DNA of 64,000 bases from Aristolochia californica (GCA_029961685.1 JARWKL010000002.1:28054908-28118907); one strand, 5' to 3'; shown: positions 36,460 to 49,387, counted from the stretch's first letter. Notes: generated by a model from the letters alone, not told the origin. Program-made: numbers and translations.

Positions 36460-39395
36460 CTGTGGCATTTTTAACTCAGTGTTGACTCCGAAACCAGAAG
36501 TAATTTCTAACAAAAATTATAGCCGTTCGCATGATTAATCGATCAAAATATTTACAATGATCTAAGATTTTTAGGTCAACTTTTTTTTAAAAGGCAAAAA
36601 GTTGGTTGTTTGGCTCTGGTAAATATCCCACTGCACGTTAACTTGAGAATTTAATTTTTCATAATTCTCAAATTTTTTAGATCATTAGGTCATTTGCATC
36701 TTCAACAAGTTTCAAGCATGCATATCCACATTTAAAATATGTTAGGATCAATTAAAAAATGGCCATAAGTTTTTTCTAAAAAATATTCTAGGCGTTACTC
36801 ATCATTAATCGATCAAAACATTTACAATGATCTAGGATTGTTAGGTCCGTATTTTGTAAATAGGCAAAAACTGGGTTGTTTGGCTCTTGTAAATATCCCA
36901 CTGCACGTTAACTTAAGAATATAGTTTTTCCATATCCTTGACATTTTTGGCTTTTTAGATCATTTGGATCTTCCACGTGTTTCAGGCATGGGTATCCATA
37001 TTTAAAACATGTCAGGATCAATTAGAAATCTCTTGCTTATAAAATTCAACCAAGCTATTAGGGGTTGGACTGGTGGAATTTCCCAAACATGGATAACAAA
37101 ACATTTGTGTTCATTTTTAGTTCATGAAATAATTTTCTTCACTTACATTTATTAAAGTTTTCAATTTTTTGCACACATAAACTCTAAAATTTTCATTTTG
37201 TTGTGATCTATTTGGCTTATCTTTTTCTTTACGAGAAAAATGGGACAGTGAAAACTCAAGTTTGGATTTGAAAAAAATGGAACATCCAAAAAGGAAATGC
37301 ACAAATGCTGAGAGAGATAATTCCAAAAAGTATCTGTGATTTTTAAGGATCGTAAACTCTTTTAGTTTTTTAATTATTATGTTTGGCTATTTTTAACTCA
37401 GCCAAAACCAGAAGTCATTTCTAACAAAAATTATAGCCGTTACACATCATTAAACGATCAAAACATTTACGATGATCTAAGATTGTTAAGTCCGCTTTTT
37501 GTATATAGGCAAAAAGTTGGTTGTTTGGCTCTGGTAAATATCCCACTGCACGTTAACTTGAGAATTTAATTTTTCATACTCCTTGAAATTTTTGGATCAT
37601 TAGGTCATTTGCATCTTCAACTTGTTTCAGATATGCATATCCATATTTAAAACATGTTAGGATCAATTAGAAATCTCTTTCTTATAAAATTCGACCAAGC
37701 TATTAGGGGTTGTACTGGTGGAATTTCCAAAACATGGATAACAAAACTTTTGTGTTCATTTTTACTGCTTGAAATAATTTTTTTCAACTTACATTTATTA
37801 TAATATTCAATTTTTTGCATACAAAACTCTAATATTTTCTTTTTGTTGTTATATTTTTACCTTATCATATTGTTTACGAGTAAAATGGTAGAGTGAAACA
37901 CAAGTTTGAATTTGAAAAAAAATTGAACATCCAAAATGGAAATGCACAAATGCTGAGAGAGATAATTCCAAAAAGTACCTGTGATTTTAAAGGATTGTAA
38001 ACTCTTTTAATTTTTTATATATTAGGTTTTGGAATCATCAGAAAAAGGGGGCAAGGCATTTTCAACTGAGTGTTGACTCCCAAACTATAAGTCATTTCTA
38101 ACAAATATTATAGCCGTTACACATCATTAATCAATCAAAACATTTACGATAATCTAAGATTTTTAGCTTCGCTTATTGTAAATAGGCAAAAACTGGGTTG
38201 TTTGGCTCTGGTAAATATCCCACCACACGTTAACATGAGAATTGAAATTTTTGTACTGAAAATTTTTGTATCATTAGGTCATTTGCATCTTCAACATCTT
38301 TGAGGCATGCATATCCATATTTAAAACATGTTAGGATCAATTAGAAATCTCTCTCTTATAAAATTCCACCAAGCTATTAGGGGTTGTACTGGTGGACTTT
38401 CCCAAACATGGATAACAAAAATTTTGTGTTCATTTTTAGTGCTGGAAATAATTTTCTTCACTTATATTTATTATAGTATTCAATTTTTTCCATACACAAA
38501 CTCTTATATTTTCTTCTTGTTGTTATCTTTTTGCCTTATCTTTTTGTTTACGGGTAAATGGTAGAGTGAAAACTCAAGTTTGGATTTGAAAAACATTGAA
38601 CATCCAAATTGGAAATGCACAAATGTTGAGAGATATAATTCCAAAAAGTATCTGTGATTTTAAAGGATTGTAAACTCTTTCAATTTTTTATATATTAGGT
38701 TTTGTAATCATTAGAAAAAGGGGGGCGAGGAATTTTTAACTGAGTGTTGACTCCAAAACTATAAGTCATTTGTAACAAATATTATAGCCGTTACAGGTCA
38801 TTAATCGGTCAAAATATTTATGATGATCTATGATTGTTATGTCCACTTTTTGTAAATAGGAAAAAGTGGGTTGTTTGGATCTGGTAAATATCCCATCTCA
38901 CGTTAACTTGAGAATTTAATTTTTCCTACTCCTTAAAAATTTTTAGATCATTAGGTCATTTGCATCTTCAACATGTTTTAGGCATGCATATCCATATTTA
39001 AAACATGTTAGGATCTATTAGAAATCCATTTCTTAGAAAATTACACCAGGCTCTTATGTTGTTACAGGTGGAATTTCCCAAACATGGACTGCAAAACTTG
39101 GGTGTTTATTTTTAGTGCGTGAAATAATTTTCTTCACTTACATTTATTATAGTTTTCAATTTTTTGCTTACATAAACTCTAAAATTTTCATTTTGTTGAG
39201 ATCTATTTGCCTTATCTTTTTGTTTACGAGAAAAATGGGAGAGTGAAAATTCAAGTTTGGATTTGAAAAAAAATTGAACATCCAAAATGGAAATGCCCAA
39301 ATTCTGAGGGAGATAATTCCAAAAAGTATCTGAGAACTTTAAGGATTGTAAAATCTTTTTGTTTTTATTTATTAGGTTTTGCAATCATAAAAAAA

Positions 39396-39422
39396 GGGGG
39401 GGCGAGGGGGGGGGGGGGGGGG
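39396..39422 (-). repeat. Compound poly(G) tract
   Basis: Seven Gs, then CGA, then 17 Gs, then AGTTGC. Other monomers have a short G run followed by CGAGG, so here the second G group has expanded. Confidence 0.9.
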
Positions 39423-42400
39423 AGTTGCTTTGTTAGTTGAGTGTTGACTCGCTAACCATAAGTCATTTCTAATAAAAATTATAGCCGTTACACATCATTA
39501 ATCGATCAAAACGTTTACGATGATTTATTATTGTTCGGTCCACTTTTTGTAAATAGGCAAAATGTGGGTAGTTTGGCTCAGGTAAATTTCCCACCACACG
39601 TTAACTTAAGAATTTAGTTTTTCCTACTACTTGAAATTTTTGGATCATAAGGTCATTTGCATCTTCAACATGTTTCAGGCATGCATATCCATTTTTAAAA
39701 CATGTTAGGATCAATTAGAAACCTCTTGCTTATAAAATCCCACCAAGCTATTTGGGGTTGTATTGGTTGAATTTCCCCAACATGGATAACAAAACTTTTG
39801 TGTTCATTTTTAGTGCTTGAAATAATTTCCTTTACTTACATTAATTAGAGTTTTAATTTTTTTACATACATCAACTTTAAAATTTTCATTTTGGTGTGAT
39901 CTATTTGCCTTATCTTTTTGTTTACGAGAAAAATGGGAGAGCAAAAACTCAAGTGTGGATTTGAACGAATATTGAACATTCAAAATGGAAATGCACAAAT
40001 GCTGAGAGAGATATTTGCACAAAGTATTTGTGATTTTTAAGGATCATAAAATCTTTTTGTTTTTATTTATTAGGTTTTGCAATCATAAAAAAAGGGGGGG
40101 CGAGGCATTTTTAACTGAATGTTGATTCCCAAACAATAAGTCATTTCTAAGAAAAATTATAGCCGTTACACATCATTAATTGATCAAATCATTTAAGATG
40201 ATCTATGATTTTTAGGTCCGCTTATTGTAAATAGGCATAAAGTGGGTTGTTTGGCCCTGGTAAATATCCAACCACACGTTAACACGAGAATTTAAATTTT
40301 TGAACTCCTTTAAATTTTTGGATCATTAGGTCATTTGCATCTTCAACATTTTTGAGGCATGCATATCCATATTTAAAACATTTTAGGATCAATTAGAAAT
40401 CTCTTGCTTATACAATTCAACCAAGCTATTAGGGGTTGTACTGGTGGAATTTCCCAAACATGGATAACAAAACTTTTGCGTTCAATTTTAGAGCTTGAAA
40501 TAATTTTCTTCACTTACATTTATTATAGTTTTCAATTTTTTGCATACATAAACTCTAAAATATTCATTTTGGTGTGATCTATTTGCCTTATCTTTTTGTT
40601 AACGCGAAAAATGGGAAAGTGAAAACTCAAGTTTGGATTAAAAAAAAATTTAACATTCAAAATAGAAATGCACAAACGTTGGGAGAGAACACTATAAAAA
40701 GTATCTGTGATTTTTTAGGATCGTAAACTCTTTTAGTTTTTTATATATTATGTTTTCAATCATCGAATAAGTGGGGGCGAGGCATTTTTAACTAAGTGTT
40801 GATTCCCAAACAATAAGTCATTTCTAACAAAAATTATTGCCATTACACATCATTAATCAATCAAAACATTTACGATGATCTAGGGTTTTTAGGTCCGCTT
40901 ATAGTAAATAGGCAAAAAGTGGGTTGTTTGGCTCTAGTAAATAACCCACAACTTGCGAATTTAAATTTTTGTACTCCTTGAAATTTCTGGATCATTAGGT
41001 CATTTGCTTCTTCAATATCTTTGAGGCATTCATATCCATATTTAAAACATGTAAGGATCAATTAGAAATCTCTTTCTTATAAAATTCCACCATGCTATTA
41101 GGGGTTGTACTGGTGGAATTTCCCAAACATTGATAATAAAACTTTGGTGTACATCTTTAGTGTGTTGAATAATTTTCTTCACTTACATTTATTATAGTTT
41201 TCAATTTTTTGCATAAATAAACTCTAAAATTTTCATTTTGTCGTTATCTTTTTGCCTTATCTTTTTGTTTATGAGAAAAATGGTAGGGTGAAAACTCAAG
41301 TTTGGATTTGAAAAAAAATTGAACATCCAAAATGGAAATGCACAAATGTTGAGAGAGATAATTCTAAAAAGTGTCTGTGATTTTTAAGGATTGTAAACTC
41401 TTTTAATTTTTTATATATTAGGTTTTGCAATCTTCGAAAAAAGGAGGGCGAGGCATTTTTAACTGAGTGTTGACTCCCAAACCATAAGTCATTTCTAGCA
41501 AAAATTAGAGCCATTACACATCATTAATCGATCAAAAATTTTATGATGATCTATTATTGTTAGATCCACTTTTTGTAAATAGGCAAAATATGGGTAGTTT
41601 GGCTCGGGTAAATTTCCCACCACACGTTAACTTAAGAATTTAGTTTTTCCTACACCTTGAAATTTTTGGATCATAAGGTCATTTGCATCTTCAATATGAT
41701 TCAAGCATGCATATCCATATTAAAACATGTTAGGATCAATTAGAAATCTTTTTCTTATAAAATTACACCAAGCACTTATGTGTGTTACAGGTGAAATTTC
41801 CCAAACATGGACAAAAAAACTTTGGTGTTCCTTTTTAGTGCGTGAAATAATTTTATCACTTACATTTATTATATTTTTAAATTTTTTGCATACATAAACT
41901 CAAAAATTTTCATTTTTTTGAGATCTATTTGCCTTATCTTTTTGCTTAAGAGAAGAATGGGAGAGTGAAAACTCAAGTATGGATTTGAAAAAAATTGAAC
42001 ATCCAAAATGGAAATACACAAATGTTGAGAGAGATAGTTCGAAAAACTATCTATGATTTTAAAGGATTGTAAACTCTTTTAATTTTTTTATATTAAGTTT
42101 TGCAATCATAGGAAAAAAGGGGGCGAGGCATTTTTAACTGAGTGTTGACTCCAAAACTATAAGTCATTTCTATCAAGTATTATAGTTGTTACACATCATT
42201 AATCGGTCAAAACATTTACGATGATCTTTGATTGTTAGGTCTACTTTTTGTAAATAGGAAAAAAGTGGGTTGTTTGGCTCTGGTAAATATCCCATCGTAC
42301 GTTAACTTGAGAATTTAATTTTTCCTGCGTGGACAGTAAAACTTTGGTGTTCATTTTTAGTGCGTGAAAGAATTTTCTTCACTTACATTTATTATAGTTT

Positions 42401-44859
42401 TCAATTTTTTGCTTACATAAACTCTAAAATTTTCATTTTGTTGAGATCTATTTGCCTTATCTTTTTATTTACGAGAAAAATGGGAGAGTGAAAACTCAAG
42501 TTTAGATTTGAAAAAAAATTGAACATCCAAAATGGAAATGCACAAATTCTCAGGGGGATAATTCAAAAAAGTATCTGAGAATTTTAAGGATTGTAAACTC
42601 TTTTAGTTTTTTATATATTAGGTTTTGCAATCATCAAAAAATAGGGGGCGAGGCATTTTTAATTGAGTGTTGACTCCCAAACCATAAGTCATTTCTAACA
42701 AATATTATAGCCGTTACACATCATTAATCGATCAAAACATTTACGATGATCTATTATTGTTAGGTCCACTTTTTGTAAATAGGCAAAAAGTGGGTAGTTT
42801 GGCTCTTGTAAATATCCCACCGTACGTTAACTTGAGAATTTAATTTTTCCTTCGCCTTGAAATTTTTTGATGATTAGGTCATTTGCATCTTCATTATATT
42901 TCAGGCATGAATATCCATATTTAAAACATTTGAGGATCAATTAGAATTCTCTTTCTTATAAAATTCCACAAAGTTATTAGGGGTTGTACTGATGGAATTT
43001 CTAGAACTTGGATAACAAAACTTTGGTGTGCCTTTTTAGTGCGTGAAATAATTTTCTTCACTAACATTTATTATAGTTTTAAATTTTACGCATACATAAA
43101 CTCTACAATTTTTATTTTGTTGTGATCTATTTACCTTATCAGTTTGTTTATGAGAAAAACTGGAGAGTGAAATTTCAATCCTTGAACATCCAAAATGGAA
43201 ATGCACAAATGTTGGGAGCGATAATTCCAAAAAGTATCCGTGATTTTTAAGGATTGAAATTTTTTTAGTTTTTTTTCTACATTAAGTTTTGTAATCATCG
43301 AAAAAGGGGAGGCGATGAATTTTTAACTGAGTGTTGACTCCTAAACCATAAGTCATTTCTAATAAAACATTATAGTCGTTAGACATCATTAATCGATCAA
43401 AACATTTACGGTGTTCTAAGATTGTTAGGTCCACTTTTTGTAAATAGGAAAAATGTGGGTTGTTTGGCTTAGGTAAATATCCCACCGCACATTTACTTGA
43501 GAATTTAATTTTTCCTACACCTTGAAATTTTTGGATCATTAGGTCATTTGCATCTTCATAATGTTTCTGGCATGCATATCCATATTTAAAACATGTTATG
43601 ATAAATTAGAATCTTTTTCTTATAAAATTCCACCAAACTATTAGGGGTTGTATTGGTGGAATTTCCAAAACATGGATAACAAAACTTTGGTGTTCATTTT
43701 TAGTGCGTGAAATAATTTTCTTCACTTACATTTATTATAGTTTTCAATTTTTTGCATACATAAATGCTAAAAATTTCATTTTTCTGTCATTTATTTGCCT
43801 TATCATTTCAGTTACGAGAAAAATGAGAGAGTGAAAACTCAAGTATGGATTTGAAAAAAAAATTGAACATCCAAAATGGAAATGCACAAATGCTAAGAGA
43901 GATAATTACAAAAGTATCCCACCGCACATTAACTTCAGAATTTAATTTTTCCTACTCCAGTTTTTTGGATCATTAGGTCATTTGCATCTTCAATATATTT
44001 TAGGCATCCATATCCATATTTAAAATAAGTTAGGATCAATTAGAAATCTCTTTCTTATAATATTCCACCAAGCTATTAGGGGATGTACTGGTGGAATTTC
44101 CCAAACAAGGATAACAATACTTTGGTGTTCATTTTTAGTGTGTTGAATAATTTTCTTCACTTAAATTTATCATAGTTTTCAATATTTTGCATACCTAAAA
44201 TCTAAAATTTTCATTTCGTTGTGATCTTTTTGCCATATCTTTTTGTTTACGAGTAAAATGGGAGAGTGAAAACTCAAGTTTGGATTTGAAAAAAAATTGA
44301 ACATCCAAAATGGAAATGCACAAATGCTGAGAGAGATAATTCCAAAAAGTATATGTGACTTTTGAGGATCGTAAAATCTTTTAATTTTTTATATATTAGG
44401 TTTAGCAATCATCGGAAAAAGAGGGGTGAAGCCTTTTGAACTGAGTGTTGATTCCAAAACCATAAGTCATTTCTAACAAAAATTATAGCCGTTACACATC
44501 ATTAATCGATCAAAATACGTACGAATATCTATGATTGTTAGGTTTGCTTTTTGTAAGTAGGAAAAAAGTGGGTTGTTTGGCTCAGGTAAATATCACACCG
44601 TACGTTAACTTGAGAATTTAATTTTTCCTACTGCTTGAAATTTTTCGATCATTAGGTCATTTTCTTCTTCAATATGTTTCAGGCATGCATATCCATATCT
44701 AAAACATGTTAGGATCAGTTAGAAATTTCTTTCTTATAAAATTACACCAAGCTATTAGGGGTTGTACTGGTGGAATTTCAAAACATGGATAACAAAACTT
44801 TGGTGTTCATTTTTAGTGCGTGGAATAATTTTCTTCACTAACATTTATTATAGTTTTCA

Positions 44860-44926
44860 ATTGAACATCCAAAATGGATATGCACAAATGCTGAGAAAGA
44901 TAAGTTTGTGATCTATTTGCCTTATC
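44860..44926 (-). other. Scrambled satellite segment at the border of an insertion
   Basis: The - monomer reads to TAGTTTTCAATT, jumps ahead to GAACATCCAAAATGGATATG and GCTGAGAAAGATAA, then steps back to TTTGTGATCTATTTGCCTTATC, where it meets non-satellite DNA. The order of monomer parts is permuted, which indicates a complex break-and-rejoin event rather than a simple insertion. Confidence 0.8.
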
Positions 44927-44940
44927 AGAGCAAGTTCTGT

Positions 44941-44959
44941 GAGTTGACTTGGTCAACTC
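44941..44959. repeat. Perfect 8-bp inverted repeat
   Basis: GAGTTGAC TTG GTCAACTC, 14 bp inside the left border of the non-satellite segment. It could form a small hairpin. I find no matching copy at the right end that would make it a terminal inverted repeat. Confidence 0.8.
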
Positions 44960-45175
44960 ATGGAGGTAATGTGATCCTTTTCTCTAAACCCTAACCCCTA
45001 AGTCTAGGTCCGTTGTTATTTTTTTCAGTCTTTACATTTGTAGTTTGCTTTGCATTTTTTTACCTCTATACATAGTTTTTTATATTTCAAATTATATATT
45101 GACGGAAAGATATTTGAGTCTACTTTCCAAAAAAAATCCTATTTGTTCCAATCGGAGTTATCTACAGAGAGATAT

Positions 45176-45308
45176 AGATATTTGAATGAGCTATGGTCAG
45201 ATTTCAAAAAGGTTCGAGCAGCCGCAGAAATCTTCCGATTCTGAGAAATCGATATTTGAAGTAGCAAAGGTCAGATTGGAAAAAAGTTTGAGCAGCAGCA
45301 GAAAGCTT
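45176..45308. repeat. Direct repeat, ~60 bp unit, two copies
   Basis: The copies at 45176-45237 and 45249-45308 share GATATTTGAA, GGTCAGATT and GAGCAGC(A/C)GCAGAAA and end AGCTTC or ATCTTC. They are about 80% similar by eye and offset by 73 bp. Confidence 0.75.
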
Positions 45309-45759
45309 CAAATTCTAAGGTATGTTATGCTATCAATTAAGAAACTTTATATGGAGAATTATATATAAAAAGAAAGATACGTAAGTCAATTTTCTTACCT
45401 ATTCAACCAATCCTCAGTATGATCTTTTTATAAGGAGATATTGATCTTTGAAGTGTCAATGGTCATTCTGGAAAAAATAGGAGAAAAAGTATTAAGCTCG
45501 GCCAGATGACATAGACCGAAATATATCAGATTATTTATCTGCTGAAAATTATATTTTATGAATTTAAGTTATACTTGAATGAAAGGTATTTAAGTCTAAT
45601 TTCATAAGGAAAACATTTTATGTCAATCTGATCTATATTGAAAGATATTTTCGAATTGGAAGAATCAAAGGTCATGCTGGTATTCTGTTACATTGAAAAT
45701 CCGATTTTTTGCGGATTGTTTTACGTCGCTGTTTGAGTTGATATATCAGAAAAATATCT

Positions 45760-45859
45760 NNNNNNNNNNNNNNNNNNNNNNNNNNNNNNNNNNNNNNNNN
45801 NNNNNNNNNNNNNNNNNNNNNNNNNNNNNNNNNNNNNNNNNNNNNNNNNNNNNNNNNNN
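45760..45859. other. Assembly gap (100 N)
   Basis: Exactly 100 Ns, the conventional placeholder for a gap of unknown length. The sequence to the left is the unclassified segment and to the right the 3' end of a copia element, so part or most of that element may lie in the gap. Confidence 0.98.
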
Positions 45860-46109
45860 AGAAAACGGAGTGTGCCCTACATCCAGCATTAGGACTGGAG
45901 TATGAAGCAATGGCATACCAGCTAGGAGTAATTTTTACTCTCACTTATATATGCCACAAGGCCTCAATGAAAGATGCAATAGCGTGAGGGGGAGTATTGG
46001 AAGATGAAGGCATATTGGAAGATGTGCCATTTTATAAAAAAAATTCTATACATCATTTGCAGCAAGCTGGGAGTTCATGTTGTTCTCTCACCCCCAGCTT
46101 GAGGGGGAG
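45860..46109 (+). mobile_element. Copia element internal 3' fragment with PPT
   Basis: It ends with CCCCCAGCTTGAGGGGGAG immediately before the LTR start, the polypurine tract typical of plant copia elements and nearly the same as that of the element at 51268-56598. A second, similar purine tract and pseudo-LTR start (GTGAGGGGGAGTATTGGAAG) lies at ~45983-46003, suggesting a partial duplication of this end. No coding domain remains; the 5' side is lost in the gap. Confidence 0.75.
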
Positions 46110-46545
46110 TGTTGGAAGATAAGCTCAAGCTCACACGACCAAGGAAGGCCCACATATCTAAGATTATTATAAGATGGGCCACAAACCAAGGCCCACAAGA
46201 TGGGCCCAAGCCCATAGGAAGTAGAACCCACAATGATTACCATCAGCTGGCATCCTTATCACATCAGTTGGCAGATCATGAAGGACTCAAGAAAGTATCT
46301 TTATCAAGGGTCACGACCAAGAAGAGTTTTAGTTTGAGTTATGTTTGTCTTTTATCAATATTGAGTTATTTAATTATGCTAGGACTTATCTTTAAGTGTT
46401 AGAGTTTGGGTTTAATTGGGGCAAGGGTAGTTTTATTGAAATTGAACTCTACTACCTTCCTCTATTTCAAATAGAGGTTCATGTACTTTGATTACAACAA
46501 GTTATTGATGTCAATGAAGTATTTCACTTTTACATAAATTCAACA
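46110..46545 (+). mobile_element. Copia 3' LTR (436 bp), same family as 48947-49387
   Basis: TGTTGGAAGATAAG...AAATTCAACA. It matches the solo LTR at 48947-49387 (reverse strand) along its whole length, including GGGTTTAATTGGGGCAAGGG and TCAAGGGTCACGACCAAG. The satellite resumes at GTCCCCTTTTTGTAAATAGG. The partner 5' LTR is not visible and no 5-bp duplication is found on the left side, so this is a truncated or rearranged copy. Confidence 0.9.
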
Positions 46546-48111
46546 GTCCCCTTTTTGTAAATAGGCAAAACGTGGGTTGTTTGGCACTGGTAAATATCCC
46601 ACCAGACATTAATTTGAGAATTTAATTTTTCCTACTCCCTGAAATTTTTTGATCATTAGGTCATTTGCATCTTCAATATGATCCAGGCATGCATATCCAT
46701 ACTTAAAACATGTTAGGTTCAATTACAAATCTCTTTCTAAAAATTCCATCAAGCTATTAGGGGTTGTACTGGTGGAATTTCCCAAACATGCATACCAAAA
46801 CTTTGGTGTTCCTTTTTAGTGCGTGAATTAATTTTATTCACTTACATTTATTATAGTTTCCAATTTTTTGCATACATAAACTTTAAAATTTTAATTTTGT
46901 TGTGATATAGTTGCCTTATCTTTTTGTTTACGAGAAAAATGGGAGAGTTAAAACTAGTGTTTGAATTTGAAAAAAAATTGAACATCCAAAATGGAAATGC
47001 ACAAATGCTGAGAGAGATAATTCCAAAAAAGTATCTGTAATTTTGAAGGATTGTAAACTTTTTTAGATTTTATATATTAGGTTTTACAATCATCGGAAAG
47101 GGGGGGGGGCTGGGGGGGGCGAGGCATTTTTAACTCCCAAACCATAAGTCATTTCTAACAAAAATTATAGCCATTAAAAATCATTAATCGATCAAAACAT
47201 TTACGATGATCTATGAATTTTAGGTCCGCTTTTTGTAAATATGCAAAAAGTGGGTTGTTTGGCTCTAGTAAATATGCCACCGCACATTAATTTAAAATTT
47301 TAGTTTTTACTACTCAAAATTTTTGGATCATTAGGTCATATGCATTTTCAACATGTTTCAGGCATGCATATCCATATTTAAAATATGTTAGGATCAATTA
47401 GAAATCTCTTTCTTATAAAATTCCACCATGCTAGTATTGGTGGAATTTCCCAAACAAGGATAACAAAACTTTTGTGTTCATTTTTAGTGCTTGAAATAAT
47501 TTTATTCACTTACATTTATTATAGTTTTCAATTTTTTGCATACATAAACTCTAAAATTTTAATTTTGGTGTGATCTATTTGCCTTATCTTTTTGTTTAAG
47601 AGAAAAATGGGAGAGTAAAAACTCAAGTTTGGATTTGAAAAAAATTGAACATCCAAAATGGAAATGCACAAAAGTTGAGAGAGGTAATTGTAAAAAAACT
47701 ATCTGTGATTTTTATGGATTTTAAACTATTTTAGTTTTTTATATATTAGGTTTTACAATCATCGAAAAAAGGAGGGCGGGGATTTTTTAACTGAGTGTTG
47801 ACTCTCGAACCTAAAGTCATTTCTAACAAAAATTATAGCCGTTACACAACATTAATCGATTAAAACATTTATGATGATCTATGATTGTTGGGTCCACTTT
47901 TTTTAAATAGGCAAAAAATGGGTTGTTTGGCTCTGGTAAATATCCCACTACACGTTAACTTGAGAATTTAATTTTTCCTACTCCTTGAAATTTTTGGATC
48001 ATTAGGTCATTTGAGTCTTCATTGTTTCAGTCATGCATATGCATATTTAAAATATGTTAGGATCAATTAGAAATATCTTTCTTATAAAATTCCACAGAGC
48101 TATTAGGGGTT

Positions 48112-48194
48112 GTACTGGTGGAATTTCCCAAACATGGATAAAAAACTTTGGTGTACTGGTGGAATTTCCCAAACATGGATAACAAAACTTTGGT
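48112..48194 (-). repeat. 41/42-bp tandem duplication within a monomer
   Basis: GTACTGGTGGAATTTCCCAA through ACTTTGGT occurs twice in a row (48112-48152 and 48153-48194), with a single-base indel between the copies. A recent slippage or unequal-exchange product. Confidence 0.93.
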
Positions 48195-48941
48195 GTTCAT
48201 TTTTAGTGCGAGAAATAATTTTCTTCATTTACATTTATTATAGTTTTCATTTTTTTGCATACATAAACTCTAAAATTTTGATTTTGTTGTGATCTATTTG
48301 CCTTATCTTTTTGTTTACAAGTAAAATGGGAGAGTGAAAACTCAAGTTTGGATTTGAAAAAAAATTGAACATCCAAAATGGAAATGCACAAATGCTGAAA
48401 GAGATAATTCCAAAAAGTATCTGTGATTTTTAAGGATTGTACACGCTTGTAGCTTTTTATATATTAGGTTTGGCAATCATTGACAAAGGGGAGGCGAGGC
48501 ATTTTTAACTGAGTGTTGACTCCCAAACCATAAGTCATTTCTAAAAATTATTATAGCCGTTACACATCATTAATCTATCAAAACATTTACGATGATCTAT
48601 GATTCTTTGGTCTGCTTATTGTAAATAGGCAAAAAGTGGGTTGATTGGCTCTGGTAAATATCCCACCGCACATTAACTTGAGAATTTAAATTTTCGTATT
48701 CCTTGAAATTTTTTGATTATTAGGTCATTTGCATGTTCAACATATTTGAGGCATGCATATCCATATGTAAAACATGTTAGGATCAATTAGAAATCTCTTT
48801 CTTAGAAAATTCCACCAAGTTATTAGTGGTTGTACTGGTGAAATTTCCCAAATATGGATAACAAAACTTTGGTGTTCATTTTTAGTGCGTGAAATAATTT
48901 TCTTCTTTTACATTTATTATAATTTTAAATTTTTTGCATAC

Positions 48942-48946
48942 ATAAA
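48942..48946. repeat. Target-site duplication ATAAA (left)
   Basis: ATAAA at the left of the solo LTR; repeated at 49388-49392. Joining the flanks restores GCATACATAAACTCTAAAA of the satellite. Confidence 0.9.
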
Positions 48947-49387
48947 TGTTGAATTTATAGAAAAGTGAAATACTTCATTGACATCAATAACTTGTTGTAA
49001 TCAGAGCACATGAACCTCTATTTTTAATAAAGGAAGATAGTAGAGTCCAATTACAATAAAACTACCCTTGTCCCAATTACACCCAAACTCTAACACTTAA
49101 GGTAAGTCCTAACATAATTAGGTAACTCAATAGTGATAAAAGACAAATATAACTTAAACTAAAACTCTTCTTGGTCGTGACCCTAAGATAAAGATACTTT
49201 TGTGAGTCCTTTTTCATCTCCCAACTGATGTGATAAGGATGTCAGCTCTTAGTAATCATTGTGGGTCCTACTTCTTATGGGCTTGGGCCCATCTTCTGGG
49301 GTTTCCTTGGTCAAGTGCCCCATCTTATAATAATCTTACATATGTGGGCCTTCCTTGGTAGTTTGGGCTTGATCTCATCTTCCAACA
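48947..49387 (-). mobile_element. Solo copia LTR (441 bp), reverse orientation
   Basis: On the + strand it reads TGTTGAATTTATAGAAAAG to CATCTTCCAACA, the reverse complement of the 46110-46545 LTR. It is flanked by a perfect 5-bp duplication and has no internal sequence, so it is a solo LTR left by recombination. Confidence 0.94.

Larger units (their letters stand above)
31720..44926 (-). repeat. Long-monomer satellite array, - orientation (second block)
   Basis: About 20 monomers continuing the array interrupted by the Athila-like element. G runs recur near 32395, 33080, 33757, 35077 (26 nt), 36444 (16 nt), 38046, 38718, 39396, 40096, 41440, 42115 and 42650. Several monomers are rearranged: a ~0.4-kb deletion at ~36754-36763, loss of the G run at ~37383-37395, a deletion at ~42325-42335 and one at ~43915 that removes the G-run module. 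Confidence 0.96.
44927..45759. other. Unclassified non-satellite segment left of the assembly gap
   Basis: Unlike the satellite. It opens with an inverted repeat (44941-44959) and a telo-box-like AAACCCTAA (44986-44994), then holds degenerate repeats. GAAAGATA or GAAAGGTA followed by AGTC and TTTC recurs near 45105, 45372 and 45581. GATATTTGAA...AAAGGTCAGATT...GAGCAGCAGCAGAAA recurs at 45176-45237 and 45249-45308, with weaker versions near 45441 and 45645. No ORF with recognisable domains is present. It may be an untranslated part of a larger retroelement cut by the gap; I cannot assign it. Confidence 0.5.
46546..48946 (-). repeat. Long-monomer satellite array, - orientation (third block)
   Basis: About 3.5 monomers with G runs near 47100 (compound, two groups), 47768 and 48488. 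Contains a 41-bp local tandem duplication at 48112-48194 and, near 47430, a monomer missing about 20 bp of the CTATTAGGGGTTGTAC anchor. Confidence 0.95.

Noticed and set aside
44941..44959. Terminal inverted repeat of a DNA transposon
   Set aside because: No partner copy at the other end of the segment and no target duplication.
44986..45000. Telomere repeat remnant (AAACCCTAACCCCTA)
   Set aside because: Only about two units, one imperfect; a telo-box or chance match is simpler.
45672..45944. Open frames spanning the N gap
   Set aside because: They are open only because Ns carry no stops.
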